Of a stretch of 64,000 nt of DNA, positions 52,221-61,602 are shown piece after piece. Under the pieces are notes generated by a model that was not told where the DNA came from, made no database searches, and was given only the letters and a program-made list of their open reading frames with translations. Origin of the DNA: GCA-001856825 sp038729485 (GTDB lineage Archaea; Thermoplasmatota; Thermoplasmata; Thermoplasmatales; GCA-001856825); NCBI GenBank assembly GCA_038729485.1, contig JAVYRX010000002.1:127064-191063 (forward strand). The letters run 5' to 3'. The position numbers and the translations under genes are program-made. The number at the start of each line of letters is the position of its first letter. Position 1 is the stretch's first letter.

Positions 52221-53064
52221 GCCCGTCTTCTCTCAGATAAATCGTGTGCTCAGTCTGGGAGACCATATCACCTCTGTCTTCCTTGAGTACAGGGTAAAAA
52301 TAGAAGTATTTCTTTCTTTGAGCCTCCTTGATTATGTTATCGTAATCGCTGTACAGTCTGGCCACATCGCGCACGGAAAATGGAAGCCCTCTAGATTCCT
52401 TCTTTATAGCCTTAGACCACTCCTCCGTTTCATCTTTTATACAGAGCATTATGTTACCAAACTCCAACCCTTTTACCCTGCCGCGCCCAGTGGTTGCAAA
52501 TGGTTCAATTGCAAATGCCATACCGGGATAGAGACGCACCCTCGAACCATCATCATAATTTGGAAAGGAAGTTCCTGCATGCAAAACATATTTTTCCAAG
52601 GTATGGCCAGTCAGGTTATAAACTGGATTGAAACCATATCTTTTGATCGTTGTCTCTATTTCCCTTCCTATCTCGGACGTAAAGGAGCCCACTCTTACTT
52701 TTTTTATCGCATTCTGCAAAGCCTCTTCTGACGCCCTTATAAGTTGGGACCATTTGCTCGTGGACACTTCCTTCGTCACTGCAGTATCTGCAAGGCACCC
52801 ATTCACCTCTGCCCCTAAGTCCAGTTTCACGAGATCGCCTGCATTGAATCTCGTTTCTGTTTCTGGGGATGGAGTGAAATGGGCGGCCTCGTTATTCACC
52901 GACAAGTTGACGGGGAATCCGATGTTTGCACCGTTGCTTCTTATGTAATCTTCTAAATAATTGGCTACCCCTTTTAGCTCGACTCCCTCCTCTATCATTT
53001 TGTATCCTTCGTTTCTTGCCATCGACGCTATCTTTCCCGCCTGAATATAATCGTCAATTTCCAT
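52201..53064 (-). CDS. map: Methionine aminopeptidase, type II
   Basis: A 287-residue metalloprotease removing initiator Met. The metal ligands of the pita-bread fold are visible: Asp in LVKLDLGAEVNG and CLADTAV, His in YNLTGHTLEKYVLHAG, Glu in MAFAIEPFATTGRG and Glu in VSQTEHTIYLREDG at the end. The 60-residue insertion before the last part marks type II. It overlaps tsaC by 11 bases. Confidence 0.96.
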   Translation of the reverse strand: MEIDDYIQAGKIASMARNEGYKMIEEGVELKGVANYLEDYIRSNGANIGFPVNLSVNNEAAHFTPSPETETRFNAGDLVKLDLGAEVNGCLADTAVTKEVSTSKWSQLIRASEEALQNAIKKVRVGSFTSEIGREIETTIKRYGFNPVYNLTGHTLEKYVLHAGTSFPNYDDGSRVRLYPGMAFAIEPFATTGRGRVKGLEFGNIMLCIKDETEEWSKAIKKESRGLPFSVRDVARLYSDYDNIIKEAQRKKYFYFYPVLKEDRGDMVSQTEHTIYLREDGPIVTTL

Positions 53065-53647
53065 ACTCCAGCTCCCTTATCTGCTTCAGCGTTATCTGCC
53101 CTTCCCTCAGTAATTTCTTGGAAGTGTAATCGTATATTGTCGAAGGAATACCGCCGATGTTCTCTGCCTTCACATACAGTCCCACGCTATCTCTGAATTG
53201 CTTCAGTATCTCCTCCATATCGGATGATGCTTTGTATCCTCTTATGTTCGCCCCAACAAGCGTTATGGGGCCTGCTCTCCTTATGACCTCTCTTACAAAG
53301 GGTCTGTCGGGGATCCTGGCGGCAATTTTACCGTTTACAACCCAATGCCCCTTTATTTTGGCCTCAAGCACAAGAGTAAGTGGACCGGGCATGAGGTTCC
53401 TGACTATGTTCTTTGCACCTTCGTCCATATTGCAGTACTTCTCCATCTCTCTAAGTCCATAAAAACCGATAGGACTTGCACTTTCCATTGGCTTGTTCTT
53501 CAGCTTGTATACCTTATCAAATTGCTCTTTGCTTCTTATTGGAGCGGATAGGGCATAAAGGGTGTCCGTTGGCAAAACTACGGGCCCTTCGTTCATTGCA
53601 TCCAGTACTTCCTGTACATTCTTGAGGTTTTCAATTATCACCTTCAT
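53054..53647 (-). CDS. Threonylcarbamoyl-AMP synthase (TsaC/YrdC/Sua5 domain)
   Basis: A 197-residue YrdC-domain protein making threonylcarbamoyl-AMP for the t6A37 modification of ANN-decoding tRNAs. The nucleotide loop GPVVLPTDTLYALSAPIRSK, KNKPMESASPIGFYG and the RIPDRPFVREVIRRAGPITL segment are the family core. The C-terminal Sua5 extension is absent. Placed before map in the same unit, both act in early translation. Confidence 0.92.
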   Translation of the reverse strand: MKVIIENLKNVQEVLDAMNEGPVVLPTDTLYALSAPIRSKEQFDKVYKLKNKPMESASPIGFYGLREMEKYCNMDEGAKNIVRNLMPGPLTLVLEAKIKGHWVVNGKIAARIPDRPFVREVIRRAGPITLVGANIRGYKASSDMEEILKQFRDSVGLYVKAENIGGIPSTIYDYTSKKLLREGQITLKQIRELEYGN

Positions 53648-53782
53648 AGGCTCCGCAGCTCCGGAAAAAGAGTGCCAATAGTAGGATAATGAGCAACCCC
53701 TGCACAGAGACGCTCACGAATATTGGGAAAGGAAACATTCATTGTGGTGTCAATTGGATGCGACTATATATGCATTATTCCC

Positions 53783-54397
53783 TCATCTGATGTTGAAGAA
53801 CAGCAAGGCTCCGGTCAATATGTACTGTATAGCGAAACCTGCTACTAATATACCGAACACTCTTGTAAGGGCACGAGCACCTTTCTCTTTTATTACGTCG
53901 TAAATGAAGAAACTGGACAAAAAGAGGAAGAATGTCACCAGAGACACTATAACAATTCCAGATACGACAAGCACCGGGTTGTAATCATGCATGAGTATTA
54001 TGACCAGGGATATTGCACCGGGCCCGGCCAGAAGGGGCGTTCCCAGTGGTACAATCCCAAGGTCTCTTGGGCCTATACCATCGTTGTTCCCTCTGCTTCT
54101 CCCTGCAGGCTTATCTCCTTCAGTAACCATTTCAACGCTAGTTAGCAGAATTAATATGCCACCTGCTATCTCAAGGGCAGCTATTGAGATGCCAAAATAG
54201 AGGAGTATGTAATAACCTGCGAAAGCGAAGAACAGGAGTATCAGGAAGCTAGACAAAGTGGCGTCGTTTATGAGCGTTTTGCGTGCTCTCTCATTCTCAT
54301 CCTTCGCAAACGAAATGAACATTATCATTGCTGCAAAGGGATCTACGACGACAAATAGCTCGATGGTTATGTGAAGCAGTTGGTCCAGGTAGTTCAT
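53783..54397 (-). CDS. MarC-family integral membrane protein
   Basis: A 204-residue protein with six hydrophobic segments. FVVVDPFAAMIMFISFAKDE near residue 15 and GIVPLGTPLLAGPGAISLVI near 113 are MarC/UPF0056 signatures. The family was once linked to antibiotic resistance, but its function is unsettled. The ATG at 54397 diverges from thiI. No partner gene adjoins. Confidence 0.9.
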   Translation of the reverse strand: MNYLDQLLHITIELFVVVDPFAAMIMFISFAKDENERARKTLINDATLSSFLILLFFAFAGYYILLYFGISIAALEIAGGILILLTSVEMVTEGDKPAGRSRGNNDGIGPRDLGIVPLGTPLLAGPGAISLVIILMHDYNPVLVVSGIVIVSLVTFFLFLSSFFIYDVIKEKGARALTRVFGILVAGFAIQYILTGALLFFNIR

Positions 54398-54501
54398 TAG
54401 GAAGGTATATTAATCATTATTATAAATAATTCTGTTAAAATTATATCCTGTTTTCCTTTTCTAAAAACAAAGCTAAGAAAAGTAGATAAAAGAGATCAAG
54501 C

Positions 54502-55605
54502 TTGAGCAATGTGTTTACGCTGGTTAGATACTCGGAAATAGGTACTAAGGGCGACAATAGAGGATATTTTGAGGAATTACTGAGAAGAAACATAATGGCC
54601 AAATTAAATGAAAATTCCATCTGGGGCGAAGTCGGCATCGAAGAATCAAGGCTTGTGATCGAATCTCATGAGCCTCTTGAAGGCATCCTTTCCAAGATTT
54701 TCGGCATCTCTTCATTTTCTGTGGCAACTAGGGTGAATTCCACTCCTGACGAAATTGAAGACGCTCTTTCCGGGATTTCTGTAAAGGGCAGTTTCAGGGT
54801 TACAGTGAATAGGAGAGACAAAAGCTTTCCCTTTACCTCGCAGGAGTATTCAGCTCGTCTAGGAGAGTTGATCCTGAGCAGGAATCCGGGGGCCAAGGTT
54901 AGCCTTAGGGATTACGATGTAAACGTTGGGGTGGACATAGGATCCAGGTTCACATACATATATGACAATTCCCTCAGCGGGCCAGGGGGTATGCCTGTTA
55001 GATCTCAGGGGAAAGGTGTTGCGTTGATTTCAGGAGGAATAGATTCCCCGGTGGCAGCGTACATGATGATGAAGAGGGGAATGGAGCTGAGCTTGATTCA
55101 CTACTTTCAAAGCTCTCGTCTTCTTGAAAAGGTTATTAGGAACAAAGAATTCCTCGAACAGTTCTCGCCTTACCCCATTGAGATCAAAATCGTTGATCAC
55201 AGAAAGATGATAGGAAAGACCGTCATGGAGCTAAGAAAGAGGGGCGAGGAGCGGTGGACGTGCATATTCTGCAAGAGAGAGATGTACCGCGAGGGGGAAA
55301 AGTATGCCGTGGAAATTGGAGCAAAGGGCATAATAACAGGGGAAGACCTGGGACAGGTCGCAAGCCAGACGCTGGAAAATCTAAATACGATAGAAGAGAA
55401 AACGACTATCCCAGTTTTCAGACCCCTGATAGGGTTTGACAAGCTGGAGATAGAACAACTATCAGAGAAGATAGGACTTTTCGATATATTCCTCTCGGAC
55501 ACGACATCGTGCGACTGCTACTTCCTCCCACCTAGACCAAGGACGAGGAGTTCCATAGAGGAATTCAAATTGATCGAAGAAAAGATTTCAGAAAGATCCT
55601 CATGA
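54502..55605 (+). CDS. thiI: tRNA 4-thiouridine synthase ThiI
   Basis: A 367-residue enzyme adenylating U8 of tRNA for sulfur insertion. Order of domains: N-terminal ferredoxin-like region (RYSEIGTKGDNRGYFEELL), THUMP (about 60-160), then the PP-loop ATPase with GVALISGGIDSPVAAYMMMK (near 174). The C-terminal rhodanese domain of E. coli ThiI is absent, as in most archaea, while IFCKREM and TTSCDCYF supply cysteines near the end. The start is TTG 54502. It overlaps rnz by four bases. Confidence 0.94.
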   Translation: MSNVFTLVRYSEIGTKGDNRGYFEELLRRNIMAKLNENSIWGEVGIEESRLVIESHEPLEGILSKIFGISSFSVATRVNSTPDEIEDALSGISVKGSFRVTVNRRDKSFPFTSQEYSARLGELILSRNPGAKVSLRDYDVNVGVDIGSRFTYIYDNSLSGPGGMPVRSQGKGVALISGGIDSPVAAYMMMKRGMELSLIHYFQSSRLLEKVIRNKEFLEQFSPYPIEIKIVDHRKMIGKTVMELRKRGEERWTCIFCKREMYREGEKYAVEIGAKGIITGEDLGQVASQTLENLNTIEEKTTIPVFRPLIGFDKLEIEQLSEKIGLFDIFLSDTTSCDCYFLPPRPRTRSSIEEFKLIEEKISERSS

Positions 55606-56519
55606 TATCGACTATAAGGCTATATTTGTTAGGGACAGGAGGGTCCTGGCCTACCCCTCAGAGGAACACTCTCAGCATAGCACTCCGAGTTGACGATGAG
55701 GCAATACTCTTCGACTGTGGGGAGAGTACCCAGACATCATTGATGAAAAGCTCCCTTTCCATGATGAAAATAAACAGAATTTTCATAACCCACTACCACG
55801 GAGATCATTTCCTTGGCCTGCCTGGCCTAATACAAACCATGAGCTTTTACGGGCGGACGGAGCCATTGGAAATTTACGGTCCCGTTGGGTCATCCACCAT
55901 ATTGGGAAACCTGCTCTCCATCGGATATTACTCCCTTAATTTTGACATCAAAATAAATGATCTTGAAGGCGGAAATACCCTGGATTTTGGTGATTATTCC
56001 ATACATACGGCTAAGGCGAACCACACTATTCCTGCTCTCTCCTATGCATTCTTGGAAAAGGACGTTCCAAAATTCGACGAGAGAAAAATACAGGATGCCG
56101 GAATTCCAAGAACACTGCTGGAAAAGATAAGGCGGCAGGGGCGTGCTGACTTTAAGGGAAGAACAATAGAAATGAAGGAGATCTCGGCAGGAATAAGGAA
56201 GGGGAGGAAAATATCATATTCAGGGGATACCAGAAGGGATCCCGGTTTGATTAATCTCTTCAGGGATTCTACAATTCTCATTCATGAAGCCACGGGAGAT
56301 TCGTCTAACAAGGAGAAGGTTGTCGCATATGGTCATTCTACTGGGGCAGATGCCGCAATTCAAGCGAGAGAATCTGGCTCCAAGAAACTAATTCTACTAC
56401 ATTTTAGCCCAAGGTACAATGATATCAGACCCATTGTCGATGAGGCAAGAGCTATTTTCTCCAACGTTTTGGCAGGTGAAGAACTTGCTGAAATAGAAGT
56501 TGGTATCAATGATAGATAA
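55602..56519 (+). CDS. rnz: Ribonuclease Z
   Basis: A 305-residue metallo-beta-lactamase nuclease cutting pre-tRNA 3' trailers. The metal motif ITHYHGDHFLGLPGLIQTM (near 65), LGTGGSWPTPQRN at the start, a short exosite arm region, YSGDTRRDPGL and HFSPRY are all present. It starts four bases inside thiI and overlaps the next gene by 11 bases, within a run of tRNA and DNA repair genes. Confidence 0.96.
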   Translation: MISTIRLYLLGTGGSWPTPQRNTLSIALRVDDEAILFDCGESTQTSLMKSSLSMMKINRIFITHYHGDHFLGLPGLIQTMSFYGRTEPLEIYGPVGSSTILGNLLSIGYYSLNFDIKINDLEGGNTLDFGDYSIHTAKANHTIPALSYAFLEKDVPKFDERKIQDAGIPRTLLEKIRRQGRADFKGRTIEMKEISAGIRKGRKISYSGDTRRDPGLINLFRDSTILIHEATGDSSNKEKVVAYGHSTGADAAIQARESGSKKLILLHFSPRYNDIRPIVDEARAIFSNVLAGEELAEIEVGINDR

Positions 56520-57405
56520 GCCTGACATTTATGAGGAGTTTTACAGGCTTCTTGCGCAGATCCCTGAGGGGTATGTTTCCACTTATGGCGACCTTGCACT
56601 CCAATTAGGTGACATAGTTGCTTCCAGGGCCGTAGGGCAAATGCTTTCTGAAAACGAAGAACCAGATGTTCTGCCCTGTTACAGAGTGGTTATGTCCGAT
56701 GGAGGAGTCGGGGGATATACGCATCCAGACGGAGTCAACGAAAAGATAAGGAGATTAAGAAAGGACGGAATCCAAATAGTTAACGGAAAGGTGGAGAATA
56801 TGGACAAATTTAGATTCACAGAGTTTAAATCTACCTTCCCACTGAAAAGATACACCGACCAGATCATGAAGCTGAACATCTACAAGGATGATGGGAAAGC
56901 TGAGCCTTTGAGAGCCATAGACGTGTCGTATGCAGGAAGAATTGGCGTGGGCGTAGCGGTCGACATAGGAAAAGAAAATACGTTTCAAGTCTTAGTTAAG
57001 AAGGTTAGGGCCCCTTACATCCCCAACTACCTTTATCTGCGAGAGGGGGAAATTCTGGAAGGTCTCCTGTCAAAAGAAAGATTCAACGTAGTAGATGGAA
57101 ATGGGAGTCTCCATCCTCTGGAGAGAGGAATTGCAACCGTTGCGGGGGCCAATACTGGAAACTCTACGGTGGGGATAGCTAAAAAACTGCTGATGGGAAA
57201 CGTGATAGGAAATGATGTCTTTCTAGGAAAGAAACTGGTTGCCAAAAAATTGGGAAAGTACTTTGTTTCATATGGCTACGGAGTTCCTCTTGAGAGGGCA
57301 CTTTCAGTGCTTCGGAGGGTTGACGAGTTCCCTCCGACAAAGCTTCCGGACAGGCTCTCTAGGAGGTATAGGGATAATGTTCTGCTTGCTGAAAATAGCT
57401 TATGA
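56509..57405 (+). CDS. Fusion of O6-alkylguanine-DNA alkyltransferase and endonuclease V
   Basis: A 298-residue bifunctional repair protein. Residues 1-95 are an alkyltransferase DNA-binding and active-site domain (VSTYGDLALQLG, ASRAVGQML, then the acceptor Cys57 in LPCYRVV, with Tyr where most have His). Residues 130-298 are endonuclease V, which nicks DNA at deaminated bases: AIDVSY (Asp138), APYIPNYLYLREGE (Glu179), VVDGNG (Asp196) and VGIAKKLL. This architecture was characterised in Ferroplasma acidarmanus. ATG 56509 is preferred over TTG 56500. It overlaps rnz and truA. Confidence 0.94.
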   Translation: MIDKPDIYEEFYRLLAQIPEGYVSTYGDLALQLGDIVASRAVGQMLSENEEPDVLPCYRVVMSDGGVGGYTHPDGVNEKIRRLRKDGIQIVNGKVENMDKFRFTEFKSTFPLKRYTDQIMKLNIYKDDGKAEPLRAIDVSYAGRIGVGVAVDIGKENTFQVLVKKVRAPYIPNYLYLREGEILEGLLSKERFNVVDGNGSLHPLERGIATVAGANTGNSTVGIAKKLLMGNVIGNDVFLGKKLVAKKLGKYFVSYGYGVPLERALSVLRRVDEFPPTKLPDRLSRRYRDNVLLAENSL

Positions 57406-58138
57406 CGATACTTTCCATGGCTTTCAGATTCAGCCAGACGTCAGAACAGTCCAGGGTGAAATACTCAAAGCCATCACCCCTTTGGGCATCACAAGAGTTC
57501 TATCGTCTTCAAGGACAGATTCACATGTGAGATCGGCGGCAACAATCATTGAGGTGGAGTTTGACGATGCATTAAAGTTGTGCAGGATCATAGATTCAAT
57601 CGATGGGATTGCCGTTACCTCATATTCTACCAGCGAGTCCTTTCTGAATCTAAGATCTCGAATAAAGAAGGAGTACTGGTACATCTCCCCCCTTCACACA
57701 GATGAGGCCAAATTATCCAAGGCGATTGGGGAATTCCTAGAAGGAAACATAAGCAATTTTTCCAGGGACAGAACGAAAAAGGTAATGCTTGAGACCATTT
57801 CAGATGTCAGCGGCGAAACGTTCACTCTTCTAAAATTTTTAGGTAAATCCTTTTCCTGGAACTTTGTGCGTATAGCGGCTGAAAGCATTTTGAGAAGAAG
57901 CCTGGGGCAGGTAACAGACGAGGACTGGGATGATATGCTCCATGGGAAAAAATATTCAAGGTTCAAGGGTAGCCCGGAAAACCTTATACTCGTTGACGTA
58001 AAAACCGATCTTGCCTTTACCTCGTATGAATCTAAAAAAATACAAAAGATAAGGGCATCGACTCTAGCCCAGGTTGCCTGGTCCCATTTCGTAGATAGTT
58101 CAACACTCGAATTTGTGAGAAAGGTTTTTCCGCCATAA
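57377..58138 (+). CDS. truA: tRNA pseudouridine synthase A (TruA)
   Basis: A 253-residue pseudouridine synthase for the tRNA anticodon arm (positions 38-40). The catalytic Asp lies in SSSRTDSHVRSAA (RTDxxV), after KIAYDDTFHGFQIQPDVRTV. Later family segments are EYWYISPL and GKSFSWNFVRIAAESILRRS. The frame is open upstream within the previous gene, but ATG 57377 (MFCLLKIAYDDTFHGFQ) matches the usual start. It overlaps the AGT-EndoV gene by 29 bases and is the last of the thiI-rnz-agt/endoV-truA run. Confidence 0.92.
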   Translation: MFCLLKIAYDDTFHGFQIQPDVRTVQGEILKAITPLGITRVLSSSRTDSHVRSAATIIEVEFDDALKLCRIIDSIDGIAVTSYSTSESFLNLRSRIKKEYWYISPLHTDEAKLSKAIGEFLEGNISNFSRDRTKKVMLETISDVSGETFTLLKFLGKSFSWNFVRIAAESILRRSLGQVTDEDWDDMLHGKKYSRFKGSPENLILVDVKTDLAFTSYESKKIQKIRASTLAQVAWSHFVDSSTLEFVRKVFPP

Positions 58139-58146
58139 TCCAGAGT

Positions 58147-58761
58147 TTATTGAGTAATCAATGCCATGTCGTCCGCAATGTGTTGCAATCGCAAACCTCT
58201 AGTCCTGGCAAAATCAGCCGGTGCATCTGACCAATCGTAATTATCCACTATTATTAGGAATTGAGAGTTCAGGTATTGAAGAACCGTTTCAAGTTCAAAC
58301 ATTACGTTGCCGTAAGAATGGTCCGAATCATGAAAGAAAACATCCACCTTCCCTACCTGCATGAGTACACCGGCAAGCATCTCTGATGTTCTCCCCTTCA
58401 CGTACTTTAGATTCTTTTTTAAATCCTCAGGAATGACAAATCCAACCTCTTTGTCCCCTTTGCCATACGGCTCACCAGGATCAATGCTGATAACCTTTGC
58501 ATCGCGACCGATTGCATAAAGAATCGCCGTAGTAGAGACTCCAGGACCCATCCCTGTTTCTATGACAACGTTTGGTCTCTTTGCGGCTATCAATGAATAG
58601 AGCGCCTTAACTTCATCCTTTGTAATCTGCCAGTAGCGACCGCTGCCGATTACGCTTCTTACATGTTTCCACACCTCCAAACTACCTTCCACAATTCTCT
58701 TAGTTGCCACAGGATCGTCAGTAAGTTTATTCATATTGATCCAGAATTCCCTACTCAGCAT
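58147..58761 (-). CDS. Class I SAM-dependent methyltransferase (Methyltransf_24-like)
   Basis: A 204-residue Rossmann-fold protein. Motif I is VVIETGMGPGVSTTAILYAI (near 73-92), followed by VISIDPGEPYGKGD and the acidic VDVFFHDSDHSYGNVMFELE (near 140-160), as in O-methyltransferases and CmcI-like proteins. The substrate is not evident. It converges on truA and diverges from the glycosyltransferase gene. A tRNA or small-molecule substrate cannot be chosen from sequence. Confidence 0.82.
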   Translation of the reverse strand: MLSREFWINMNKLTDDPVATKRIVEGSLEVWKHVRSVIGSGRYWQITKDEVKALYSLIAAKRPNVVIETGMGPGVSTTAILYAIGRDAKVISIDPGEPYGKGDKEVGFVIPEDLKKNLKYVKGRTSEMLAGVLMQVGKVDVFFHDSDHSYGNVMFELETVLQYLNSQFLIIVDNYDWSDAPADFARTRGLRLQHIADDMALITQ

Positions 58762-58876
58762 TGTGTCTTCTTTTAATTAATTTATAAATGCATTTCGTCA
58801 CTATCTTGGTAAATCTAAAAAATACAAAAATGGGATGATACAATACAGTTTTATTGTATATTGAGATCATAGCAGA

Positions 58877-60238
58877 ATGAAAATTTGCGTAAATAGCCAA
58901 ACGCCAGTAGTCAGGTTTAAACTAAGTTATGAAAACCTACTTGAAAAATATGGCACTCTCTCCGACCCTTTGAATGTAAAGGAACTAGAAGAGGGTGTTG
59001 ATTACGAGTTTACCCCTGGCGGAGTTACAAACATGATATTTCCCTCCGTCAAGAAAATGATTCAAAACGGGTCTATAAGTAATGCAGTCTGGGTAGCCCT
59101 TGGAGTGAACTCTCCTCCGAACGTTATTGTCGACGATATCCTGATTTCTCATGTTGAGATAGAGGAGAATGTCCTTAGAGAGTATACCTGGTTTAAGGAA
59201 AACCTCTGGAATGAAATCCACGGGATCAGTAACGGAAAGTTTACAACAGATGGTTTCAGGGCTTACGCTCACTACAACTGGATCAACGCCAGGAAAATGT
59301 TCGATTACATAAAGGATGCTGACATCTTTTACATTCAGGACTTCCAGCTACTTCTCACTGGAACATTCATAGGGCCACCTGCCCCAGCATTGCTGAGATG
59401 GCATGTCCCGTTGGTACCTAGTGTCCTCAGCGATCTCTCTAAGAGAATAATTATAAAAGGGATGGAGAGCTTTGACGCAGTAATCGTAAGTACGAGGCGG
59501 GATCTAGAAGGCCTAGTCAATTCTGATTTCAGAGGAAAAGCATTCCAGCTTTATCCATACATTGATCCCGGAGAATGGTACCCTCCCGCAGGAAACGATG
59601 AGATAGACAAACTAAAGGAGAAGATCAAACTGAAGGATGATGAAAAACTCATTGTTTTGGTTGCTCGGATGGATAGGATAAAGTCCCAGGATGTCGGCAT
59701 AAAGGCTCTTGCTATTTTATCAAAGAAGATAAAGTGCAAGCTTCTTCTGATAGGTAATGGAAGCTTCTCTTCTTCACAGAAAGGTGGCCTTGGCTATGGA
59801 AAAGGTGCATCCTGGAGAAGAGAGCTAGAAAACATATCAAGAGAACTTGGGGTTTCGGACAGAGTTTTTTTCATGGGGCATTCTACGCAAGAGGAGCTAA
59901 AAGCAGCATATTCTCTATCTTCAGTTGTTCTCCTTACATCAAACATCGAGGGTTTCGGCATAACGGTTCTTGAAGGATGGATACATAAGAAACCAGTGGT
60001 GGTAAGTAGTGGTGCTGGCGCGAGCGAGCTTGTAATAAATGGATCTAATGGTTACGTTTTCCCCGCGGGAGATTACGAGAAGGCAGCAGAGATGATCTTA
60101 AAAGCGATTACAGGCGATCCGGATAAACTGGGCGAATATGGATACGAGAGCGCGAGACAGTGCCTGATTGATGTCTCCGTCGAGCGGGAAAAAGCCATAC
60201 TGGACGAAACCAGCAAGCAATTCAGACTTGAACAGTAA
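58877..60238 (+). CDS. GT4-family glycosyltransferase, trehalose synthase (TreT)-like
   Basis: A 453-residue GT-B fold enzyme. The N-terminal region with NWINARKMFDYIKDADIFYI and LLRWHVPLVP resembles TreT, which makes trehalose from NDP-glucose and glucose. The C-terminal donor domain has LIVLVARMDRIKSQDVGIKA, RVFFMGHSTQEELKAAYSLS and the EGFGITVLEGW motif with the catalytic Glu. Trehalose as a protectant fits an extremophile, but other acceptors are possible. It stands alone. Confidence 0.84.
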   Translation: MKICVNSQTPVVRFKLSYENLLEKYGTLSDPLNVKELEEGVDYEFTPGGVTNMIFPSVKKMIQNGSISNAVWVALGVNSPPNVIVDDILISHVEIEENVLREYTWFKENLWNEIHGISNGKFTTDGFRAYAHYNWINARKMFDYIKDADIFYIQDFQLLLTGTFIGPPAPALLRWHVPLVPSVLSDLSKRIIIKGMESFDAVIVSTRRDLEGLVNSDFRGKAFQLYPYIDPGEWYPPAGNDEIDKLKEKIKLKDDEKLIVLVARMDRIKSQDVGIKALAILSKKIKCKLLLIGNGSFSSSQKGGLGYGKGASWRRELENISRELGVSDRVFFMGHSTQEELKAAYSLSSVVLLTSNIEGFGITVLEGWIHKKPVVVSSGAGASELVINGSNGYVFPAGDYEKAAEMILKAITGDPDKLGEYGYESARQCLIDVSVEREKAILDETSKQFRLEQ

Positions 60239-60589
60239 GCTCATATTTTAGCACGTGGCTGATTATTCCAAACCTGGCAATCTTGTTTTGCCTTACATAA
60301 ATTGACCGCAACTTCTCACTTAGATTTAAATCAAATTTCTATACTTTCAAACGTAAGAAATGCTCTCATTCTTGACGACATTAAAGAACTCTTGTTTTCT
60401 TGATGAAATCTATGGAATCTGATGCTAATTTGCGTGGTGCTAGCACCTGGAATGTGATGCTCCAGGATCTATTATAAAACGACCTGTAACTGTGTCACGT
60501 TTTATTCTATTGAATTTAAAATTTTAGGCATTTTTAGATAAGCGTTCATCTCTCAGTTTAACCTCAGGTTGAGAAGCGCAATTTAAATG
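60239..60589. other. Intergenic region between convergent genes
   Basis: About 350 A/T-rich bases with no open frame of note. A short palindrome AACCTCAGGTT lies at 60560-60570, near the end of the minus-strand membrane protein gene, and could be part of a 3' hairpin. T-rich tracts suit transcription ends for both flanking genes. Nothing else is supported. Confidence 0.4.
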
Positions 60590-61327
60590 CTAATAAGGCG
60601 CTGGCGTTCTCGAAGCGACGCTGTCTCTGAATGAATATACAACTATGTAAATTAGCGATATGAACAGGAAGCTGGTGAAAACATATCTGTACTTATAATC
60701 ATATTGCGATGTAAATAGGTAGAGACCATAATAGCCTATCAATTCCAGCCCCACATATCTTAAAAGAAAGCCCAGGGTGCTGACAGTCATGAATGAAGGA
60801 AATCTCATCTTGAGCGTCCCGGCCGAAAAAGACGCGGCGCTGTAGAAGAACGGGACAAATGTGGCAAGAAATATCGAAAAGTTACCGTGTTGCTTTACCC
60901 AGTTTGTTGCAACTGACAGTTTGACTTCTGAGATTTCCATGTGCGAGAGTATTTTCTTAAGTACCTTGGAACCCGCATAGATACCCAGCAAAAATTCAAT
61001 TGGTACCACAGCACCGCCAACACTTGCAAGAAGGGTAAGATACGGGTTGAAGATGCCAATGGAGCAAAGGTAGCCGTAGAATGGAATGAGAACGTAGTCC
61101 GGAATTGGAAGAAGGAGAATGCTTACGAATATCCCGATGTAACCCGCAAGGAAATCTGCAAACGGAATGGAAATGTCCGTCAATTTATAAGATTGAACAG
61201 AATAGAAATGATAGAATCCATTGAGTAATGCTGCCAAAGCAAGTAAGGCAACGAGAATCGATATTGTGAAGCCGTAATGCCAATATTTGTGAGTCCTCCT
61301 AGCGTTATTCTTCATTTCAATTTCCAT
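60590..61327 (-). CDS. DedA/VTT-domain membrane protein
   Basis: A 245-residue membrane protein with about six hydrophobic segments and the VTT (SNARE-associated) core: LLPIPDYVLIPFYGYLCSIG, TLLASVGGAVVPIEFLLGIY and FLATFVPFFYSAASFSAGTL. Related proteins are lipid scramblases or flippases. The frame is open to 61393, but ATG 61327 has a TTTAATC/TATATC element about 35 bases upstream and gives a short basic N-terminus before the first helix. Confidence 0.8.
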   Translation of the reverse strand: MEIEMKNNARRTHKYWHYGFTISILVALLALAALLNGFYHFYSVQSYKLTDISIPFADFLAGYIGIFVSILLLPIPDYVLIPFYGYLCSIGIFNPYLTLLASVGGAVVPIEFLLGIYAGSKVLKKILSHMEISEVKLSVATNWVKQHGNFSIFLATFVPFFYSAASFSAGTLKMRFPSFMTVSTLGFLLRYVGLELIGYYGLYLFTSQYDYKYRYVFTSFLFISLIYIVVYSFRDSVASRTPAPY

Positions 61328-61602
61328 GCAACTGATTAGCGTAAGTGATTCCCGATATAGATTAAAAGTTTCCTTAGTGCGCTTATAGAGCATTTGAACC
61401 TAGTGAGCCTATCCCCTCTAATTTGGTAAAAGGAGAGACGCAATTTCAAATTCGACAATTTTGGTCTAAAATTTCAAGTATGTCGGAGCCCAATCAATGT
61501 AACCGGGCGCACAGCTTCCTATCGTTAAATTCATTAAGCATACTGAATTTTAGCCACTAGAACTTGAGATAAAATAGCATTAAATAATCGTAACGTCTCT
61601 AT

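Noticed and set aside
60560..60570. AACCTCAGGTT palindrome as an operator
   Set aside because: It lies downstream of both flanking genes, is only 11 bases long, and is more likely a chance or 3'-end hairpin.
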